A stretch of 11,450 nt of DNA, from NCBI GenBank assembly GCA_002168195.1, contig NHBP01000065.1, positions 37,700 through 49,149 of the forward strand. Direction: 5' to 3'. The notes below the pieces were generated by a model, which saw only the letters and a program-made list of their open reading frames with translations, did not search any database and was not told the DNA's origin. The translations under genes and the position numbers were made by a program. Below, one piece after another: positions 7,731 to 11,450 of the stretch; position 1 is the stretch's first letter; every line of letters starts with the position of its first letter. The stretch is from Planctomycetaceae bacterium TMED10 (GTDB lineage: Bacteria; Planctomycetota; Planctomycetia; Pirellulales; UBA7805).

Positions 7731-7765
7731 GACGACGGCTTTGCTGGAATCAGCGGAAATGCGTC
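7731..7765 (+). other. Possible nested hairpin in the purF leader
   Basis: GACG (7731-7734) can pair with CGTC (7762-7765), and inside it GCTG (7743-7746) with CAGC (7751-7754) around a GAAT loop. The stems are short and I do not recognise a riboswitch class. It is listed only because it lies in the presumed 5' untranslated region of a purine-pathway gene. Confidence 0.2.
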
Positions 7766-7867
7766 TTCGATAGGAAAATGCCTTCTTATTAGTCATTGTA
7801 TCGCTTTCTTTGAGTTTTATTTGTTGCTCATCGAACACCTGGCAGGCGACATGGCGGAGAGATTTTA

Positions 7868-9787
7868 ATGAGCGACGACATCGGACACTACTGTGGCATA
7901 GCACTCGTTCGCCTTAAAAAGCCGTTAGCCTACTATATGGAAAAATACGGATCCCCTCTTTGGGGATTCAACCAACTCTTTCTGCTCATGGAAAAGCAGC
8001 ATAACCGTGGCCAAGACGGAGCCGGAATCGGTTCCATGAAGCTGAACATGCCGCCCGGTGAAGCGTTTATGTTTCGAGAGAGGAGTACGAGTTCAAAAGC
8101 TCTAAGCAAGATTTTCGGCGGTCAGCAGGCGATCATGGATAAGCTGGCCGATGCGGGATCCGTTAATCCAGACGTTCCAGAAACCATTAAACACCATTTC
8201 GATTATGGTGGTGAAATTTTTCTGGGTCACCTGCGCTATGGGACTTCTGGAGCTTACGGATCGACAACCTGTCATCCTTATTTTCGCAAAAGCAACTGGC
8301 CAGGTAAAAACTTGATGGTGGTGGGAAACTTCAATCTGACTAATGTGGATGCGCTGAACACCAAACTGGTAGAACGGGGACAACATCCGGTCTTTGACAC
8401 CGATACGCAGGCCATTTTGGAGGAAGCGGGATATCATTTAGATGCGTTCAATGACATGCTTTCCGCGGATGCAAAAAAAGCCGATATACCGGGCGGAGAG
8501 CAGGCTCAATGGATTGGGGAACGAATTAATCTGCCAGAGATTTTTCGCAAGGCAGCGATGCATTGGGACGGTGGTTATTCCCTGGCGGGGATTGTGGGGA
8601 ATGGTGACGCTTTTGCCCTGCGGGATCCCCTCGGAATTCGGCCAGCCTACTTCATCGACGACGATGAGTTGGTAGCAGTTGCGTCCGAGCGGGCTCCCCT
8701 CATGACGGTATTTGACAAAGAGCTTGAAGATGTGATGGAGGTCCAACCGGGAACCATCGTAGTCATCCGGTCAAGTGGAAAAGTAACGATCGATCGTTAT
8801 GCCGAAGACCCCGGTCGCCACGCTGGTTGCTCATTCGAGCGAATTTACTTCTCCCGAGGCAACGATGCGGACATCTATTCGGAACGCAAAAAATTAGGCG
8901 CACTACTTGTACCCCAAGTCCTCAAGTCGGTGGGCAAAGATTTTTCGAAAAGTGTCTTCAGCTATGTACCAAACACTGCTGAAAGCGCTTACTACGGATT
9001 CATGGAGCAGTTACGGCAGGTCAGGCGGGCAGAAGTAAAACAACGTCTTATGGATGCTCGCAAAGCACAAGAACTCACTGATGAACTCATCAATGAACTT
9101 GTTATGGACAACTGGCCTAAAGGCGAGAAGATTGCCAACAAAGACATCAAACTGCGCACCTTTATCAGTCAAGAAGCCGGTCGCGCGCAGCTTGTCTCAC
9201 ACGTTTATGACATTACCTATGGAGTGGTACGCGAGGAGGAAGACGCCTTAGTATGTATCGACGATTCAATCGTTCGGGGAACCACACTCAAGCGCAGCAT
9301 CCTTCAAATCCTGGGACGGTCACGCCCCAGAAAACTTGTTATCGCGTCTACTGCTCCTCAGATTCGCTACCCCGATTGCTATGGGATTGATATGTCCGAG
9401 TTGGGTAAGTTTGTTGCCTTCGAAGCAGCAATTGCCCTCATTGAAGAACACGGTTATGAAAATCTGCTTGCGGAGATCGCGGCCAATTGCAGGGAGGCGC
9501 TGAGCGAGGCGCAGCCTACGTGTGTAAATCACGTCAAGCAAGTCTATGAAAAATTTAAGGCGGAAGAAATTTCAGCGAAGATTGCTGATTTGGTATGTCC
9601 TGATTGCTTACGCGGTTCTATCGATGTTGATGTCATCTACCAGAACATCGAAAATCTGCACAAAGCGTTGCCAGATCACACGGGAGACTGGTATTTTACC
9701 GGGAATTACCCGACCCCTGGCGGTTACCGCGTCGTCCACAAAGCCTTTCTCAACTACTACGAGAAAAAAGATTGTCGAAGCTATTAA
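7868..9787 (+). CDS. purF: Long PurF-type amidophosphoribosyltransferase (class II glutamine amidotransferase plus PRTase)
   Basis: By family, PurF makes 5-phosphoribosylamine from PRPP and glutamine, the first step of purine synthesis. The product is 639 residues; typical PurF is about 470-510. The Ntn-type glutaminase domain has Cys9 in HYCGIAL, which would need an 8-residue propeptide removed to become the N-terminal nucleophile. Next come QHNRGQDGAGI (44-54), GHLRYGTSG (120-128) and GNFNLTN (153-159), where PurF normally has NGN. The phosphoribosyltransferase domain carries FERIYFSRG (323-331), the PRPP loop CIDDSIVRGTT (463-473) and YPDCYGID (501-508). Extra sequence sits between 55 and 115, between 380 and 430 and after 585. 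Cys321, Cys504, Cys577 and Cys580 lie near the Fe-S ligand positions of Bacillus PurF. The start is firm: GGAG (7856-7859) is 8 nt before ATG. A paralogous amidotransferase with a different acceptor is the alternative. Confidence 0.85.
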   Translation: MSDDIGHYCGIALVRLKKPLAYYMEKYGSPLWGFNQLFLLMEKQHNRGQDGAGIGSMKLNMPPGEAFMFRERSTSSKALSKIFGGQQAIMDKLADAGSVNPDVPETIKHHFDYGGEIFLGHLRYGTSGAYGSTTCHPYFRKSNWPGKNLMVVGNFNLTNVDALNTKLVERGQHPVFDTDTQAILEEAGYHLDAFNDMLSADAKKADIPGGEQAQWIGERINLPEIFRKAAMHWDGGYSLAGIVGNGDAFALRDPLGIRPAYFIDDDELVAVASERAPLMTVFDKELEDVMEVQPGTIVVIRSSGKVTIDRYAEDPGRHAGCSFERIYFSRGNDADIYSERKKLGALLVPQVLKSVGKDFSKSVFSYVPNTAESAYYGFMEQLRQVRRAEVKQRLMDARKAQELTDELINELVMDNWPKGEKIANKDIKLRTFISQEAGRAQLVSHVYDITYGVVREEEDALVCIDDSIVRGTTLKRSILQILGRSRPRKLVIASTAPQIRYPDCYGIDMSELGKFVAFEAAIALIEEHGYENLLAEIAANCREALSEAQPTCVNHVKQVYEKFKAEEISAKIADLVCPDCLRGSIDVDVIYQNIENLHKALPDHTGDWYFTGNYPTPGGYRVVHKAFLNYYEKKDCRSY

Positions 9788-9853
9788 GCGAATGGTCGTG
9801 CTTGCTGATCGACGTCTCAGAATATCCACTGGCAATGACGACACCGTGGTTTG

Positions 9854-10495
9854 CTACAATCGAATGTACTCAGAGCGAAATATTTTTTTCCCGCTCAATC
9901 TCATCCTACGCTCGAAGTGTGTTTGATAATCCAAATCGTGTGCCGCCTGACTTGGAATGACCTCTTGAGGACCTTGAAGCTGGGCATCTGTTTTTAATGC
10001 GGCAATACCTGCGTCAAACGTTTCTTGAACGTCTGTCCAAAAATGCAAATACCCTCCGCTGATCAAAGTTCGACTCAACTGACCAACGAAATTCTCATTT
10101 AAAAGGCGGCGTTTGTGATGTCTTTTTTTCCACCACGGGTCAGGGAAATAAATGTGGATCGCGGCAAGTGATGCATCAGGGAAAATCTCAGAAAAAACCT
10201 GGCGGGCATCGGCGTGGACAACGCGTGCATTGGCGACTCCCGCACGGGCCAGACGCGAAGCTGCAAAGCGAGCATATTTCAGAGAAATCTCAATCCCGAG
10301 AAAGTTTTTCTGCGGTAGGGCTGTCCCCTGACGTTGGAGAAACAATCCCTTCCCTGAGCCGATCTCGACTTCTAATGGGCAAGACGCAGTGAAAACTTGC
10401 TCCTGATCCCAAGGCTGCGGCAAGCTCTTTCCACTCAATAAATGGGAGGTCAAATCAATTTGGGAATCAACTTTTCCCAGAGCACGGCGTCCCAT
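9854..10495 (-). CDS. trmB: tRNA (guanine(46)-N7)-methyltransferase TrmB
   Basis: SAM-dependent enzyme that methylates N7 of G46 in the tRNA variable loop. The 213-residue product has the Rossmann-type SAM motif VEIGSGKGLFL (43-53), the acidic strand end GIEIS (67-71), VVHADARQV (92-100), the family signature YFPDPWWKKRHHKRRL (116-131), HFWTDVQE (151-158) and the C-terminal QTHFERRMRLSGKKI (191-205), which corresponds to the T-x-(F/Y)-E tRNA-binding segment. The frame also offers TTG at 10498, but the adjacent ATG at 10495 is preferred; GAGG lies 11 nt upstream. It converges with purF (66 bp between the genes) and follows the FabZ-like gene on the same strand by 96 bp, so cotranscription is possible. 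Confidence 0.95.
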   Translation of the reverse strand: MGRRALGKVDSQIDLTSHLLSGKSLPQPWDQEQVFTASCPLEVEIGSGKGLFLQRQGTALPQKNFLGIEISLKYARFAASRLARAGVANARVVHADARQVFSEIFPDASLAAIHIYFPDPWWKKRHHKRRLLNENFVGQLSRTLISGGYLHFWTDVQETFDAGIAALKTDAQLQGPQEVIPSQAAHDLDYQTHFERRMRLSGKKIFRSEYIRL

Positions 10496-10527
10496 CAATC
10501 AAATGGCCTCGCGTTGTTGCTCGTCAT
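10495..10527 (-). CDS. Possible 10-codon upstream ORF coupled to trmB
   Basis: ATG at 10527-10525 opens a frame for MTSNNARPFD, whose TGA stop shares its A with the trmB ATG (TGATG). AGGA stands 4 nt before this ATG. A stop-start overlap of this kind is the usual geometry of translational coupling, but an ORF this short occurs easily by chance and nothing else supports it. Confidence 0.2.
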   Translation of the reverse strand: MTSNNARPFD

Positions 10528-10591
10528 GGGATCCTGATTGAAACTGCACGATTCGACTTACTCTCGTGCCTGAGAATATCGCGCCGTAGGG

Positions 10592-11110
10592 CTAAGTGGG
10601 GCTCACCTCACGAAGGGCATCAGCAGGCAGCGGAATGCCTCGAATGGACCCTTCTACAACGAGATTTTCATTCACAAATCCCATAAAGTCGCAAAGTACA
10701 AGTGCACCTCTGCGAGCTCGCTTCTGCTTACATTGAATTACAAGTCGATCCCCCGGTCGCACCGCGCCGCGGAAGCGGACATTATCCAATCCGCCAAAAC
10801 CGACCATTTCACAGCCAAGAATATCATTCTTCTGCACAAAGTACGAAGCGAGTTGAGCTGCAGCTTCACACATTAAGACACCCGGCATCAATGGCATACC
10901 GGGCATGTGCCCTCGAACCCAAAAATCCTCTAGGCTGGTATCGACATACCCCACAATCGTACGCTGCTCGAAATCTTCAAAAACAACGGCGGTTAATTGT
11001 TCAATTTCAAAACGCTGGGGATTGCATTTGCGAATCGATTCGATATCCGCAATGACGTCGTTATCCACATCGTACATCGAAAATGGAATGAGCGGCTCTT
11101 TGGTTGCCAC
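10592..11110 (-). CDS. FabZ-like 3-hydroxyacyl-ACP dehydratase, hot-dog fold
   Basis: Probably removes water from 3-hydroxyacyl-ACP during fatty acid synthesis, or acts in a related acyl pathway. The core signature GHMPGMPLMPGVLMCEAAAQ (67-86) carries the catalytic His68 and Glu82 and corresponds to the FabZ motif GHFPG-x-P-x-x-PGVL-x-x-E-x-x-AQ. VRFRGAVRPGDRL (111-123) matches the following hot-dog strand. The protein is 172 residues, longer than FabZ (about 145-150). Its N-terminus lacks the usual HRYPFLLVDR segment and has NPQRFEIEQLTAVV instead, so it belongs to a divergent FabZ branch, and a specialised substrate is possible. The start is GTG at 11110, one base after the stop of the basic micro-protein gene; AGAAGGG lies about 12 nt upstream inside that gene. 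trmB follows on the same strand. Confidence 0.85.
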   Translation of the reverse strand: MATKEPLIPFSMYDVDNDVIADIESIRKCNPQRFEIEQLTAVVFEDFEQRTIVGYVDTSLEDFWVRGHMPGMPLMPGVLMCEAAAQLASYFVQKNDILGCEMVGFGGLDNVRFRGAVRPGDRLVIQCKQKRARRGALVLCDFMGFVNENLVVEGSIRGIPLPADALREVSPT

Positions 11111-11111
11111 G

Positions 11112-11210
11112 TTAGGTCTTTACCCTTCTTCGCTTTGATTTGCGTGCCTTGCTATTGGCTGGTCGCTTTCCATGATTCGCTTTTTTTGCGATTCGTCCAG
11201 GTTTTGCCAT
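11112..11210 (-). CDS. Highly basic 32-residue small protein
   Basis: An ATG at 11210 with AAGGA 7 nt upstream opens a 32-codon frame ending in TAA at 11114-11112. The product starts MAKPGRIAKK, continues KANHGKRPANSKARK from residue 10 and ends SKRRRVKT. It has 8 Lys, 6 Arg, 1 His and no acidic residue, so it would bind nucleic acid or sit on the ribosome by charge alone. I do not recognise a named family. The HG/R pattern and Lys-Arg clusters are reminiscent of tiny ribosomal proteins such as bL34 or THX, but I cannot align it with confidence. Its stop is separated by a single C from the GTG of the FabZ-like dehydratase, so the two are probably translationally coupled. The ribosome site, strong composition and gene-to-gene junction argue for a real gene despite its size. 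Confidence 0.75.
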   Translation of the reverse strand: MAKPGRIAKKANHGKRPANSKARKSKRRRVKT

Positions 11211-11387
11211 TTTTAATCCTTTTTAATATTTTTAGGGACTCTTCCCTTTTCAAGAACAGGCCCCGTTGCATGCTCTACTTGGTGACAGAATCTCGATTGG
11301 ATCCGGTCACCTTCCAATACACCTAGATTTTAACAATCGTGTGAATCCAGGAAAAGATCCGGTAAGACCGCCAAGACATTCATTTTT
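11211..11387. other. Intergenic stretch upstream of the basic small-protein gene
   Basis: It contains a 6-bp inverted repeat, GGTGAC (11281-11286) / GTCACC (11306-11311), with a 19-nt loop, and a 14-bp hairpin with arms AGGGA/TCCCT (11234-11247). On the minus strand TTGAAA (11252-11247) is followed 17 bp later by AATATT (11229-11224), a weak promoter candidate. No gene is evident. Confidence 0.35.
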
Positions 11388-11450
11388 TCAATTCTCGCCA
11401 GGGAAATTCAGCGATCGAATTATCGCCTCATACCGCCACTCGAGGCGAAA
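11388..11450 (-). CDS. Possible C-terminal end of an upstream minus-strand gene
   Basis: On the minus strand one frame is open from the window edge for 20 codons to TGA (11390-11388), ending RLEWRYEAIIRSLNFPGEN. The other two frames have stops within 30 bases. The residue mix looks like a real protein tail, and the orientation agrees with the small basic gene and the dehydratase downstream, but so short a piece cannot be identified and may be chance. Confidence 0.35.
   Translation of the reverse strand, partial: FRLEWRYEAIIRSLNFPGEN

Larger units (their letters stand above)
7410..7867. other. Divergent proB/purF intergenic region
   Basis: Of the 458 bp, the right third holds the purF promoter and leader. 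The remainder shows no gene I can support. A 68-codon minus-strand frame (7705-7499) and a 32-codon plus-strand frame (7583-7681) overlap one another, lack ribosome sites and resemble nothing I recognise. The proB promoter must lie in the left part, but I see no clear -35/-10 pair there. Confidence 0.45.

Noticed and set aside
11234..11247. Hairpin AGGGA/TCCCT as a terminator
   Set aside because: Only a 5-bp stem with a 4-nt loop; on the minus strand it is followed by A-rich sequence, and on the plus strand there is no gene for it to terminate.
1..11450. Mobile elements, CRISPR arrays, tRNA or rRNA genes
   Set aside because: I saw no transposase or integrase motifs, no regularly spaced repeats and no tRNA-like cloverleaf sequence. 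The genes are housekeeping types with uniform composition by eye.

Overview
The window reads as ordinary chromosomal core sequence from a Gram-negative-type bacterium. A planctomycete of the Pirellulaceae kind is my best guess. That guess rests on the mix of families: a long (639-residue) PurF-type amidotransferase, a FabZ-like dehydratase with the variant motif GHMPGMPLMPGVLMCEAAAQ, and a tiny lysine/arginine-rich protein in front of it. It is inference, not proof. No mobile element, CRISPR array, rRNA or tRNA is visible.

Layout. The left edge (1-123, +) holds the last 40 codons of what looks like an LptF/LptG-type permease, followed by a stem-forming inverted repeat. Next comes a two-component pair on + : a membrane histidine kinase (334-1947) and an NtrC-family sigma-54 activator (about 1992-3365). 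The activator has no ATG, GTG or TTG at the position its receiver domain demands; it appears to start on ATC. Convergent to it is lexA (4002-3412, -). A 306-bp AT-rich divergent gap separates lexA from sppA (4309-6243, +), a two-domain signal peptide peptidase with a complete Lys/Ser dyad. proB (7409-6261, -) converges on sppA with 17 bp between stops.

A 458-bp gap then carries a good sigma-70-type promoter (TTGAGC, 17 bp, TATAAT) and a leader of roughly 150 nt for the purF-like gene (7868-9787, +). trmB (10495-9854, -) converges on purF. Upstream of trmB on the minus strand lie a FabZ-like 3-hydroxyacyl-ACP dehydratase (11110-10592) and, one base before its GTG start, a 32-codon gene for a very basic protein (11210-11112). 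The right edge holds a possible C-terminal fragment of another minus-strand gene.

How the genes work together. Only the kinase/activator pair is a clear functional unit: the kinase should phosphorylate the activator, which then opens sigma-54 promoters elsewhere. The basic micro-protein, the dehydratase and trmB form a likely minus-strand transcription unit. The rest are independent housekeeping genes for the SOS response, membrane protein turnover, proline synthesis and purine synthesis.

The items most worth a second look are the 32-residue basic protein coupled to the dehydratase, the ATC start of the sigma-54 activator, and the purF-like protein with its changed oxyanion motif and four cysteines placed much like the Fe-S ligands of Bacillus PurF.
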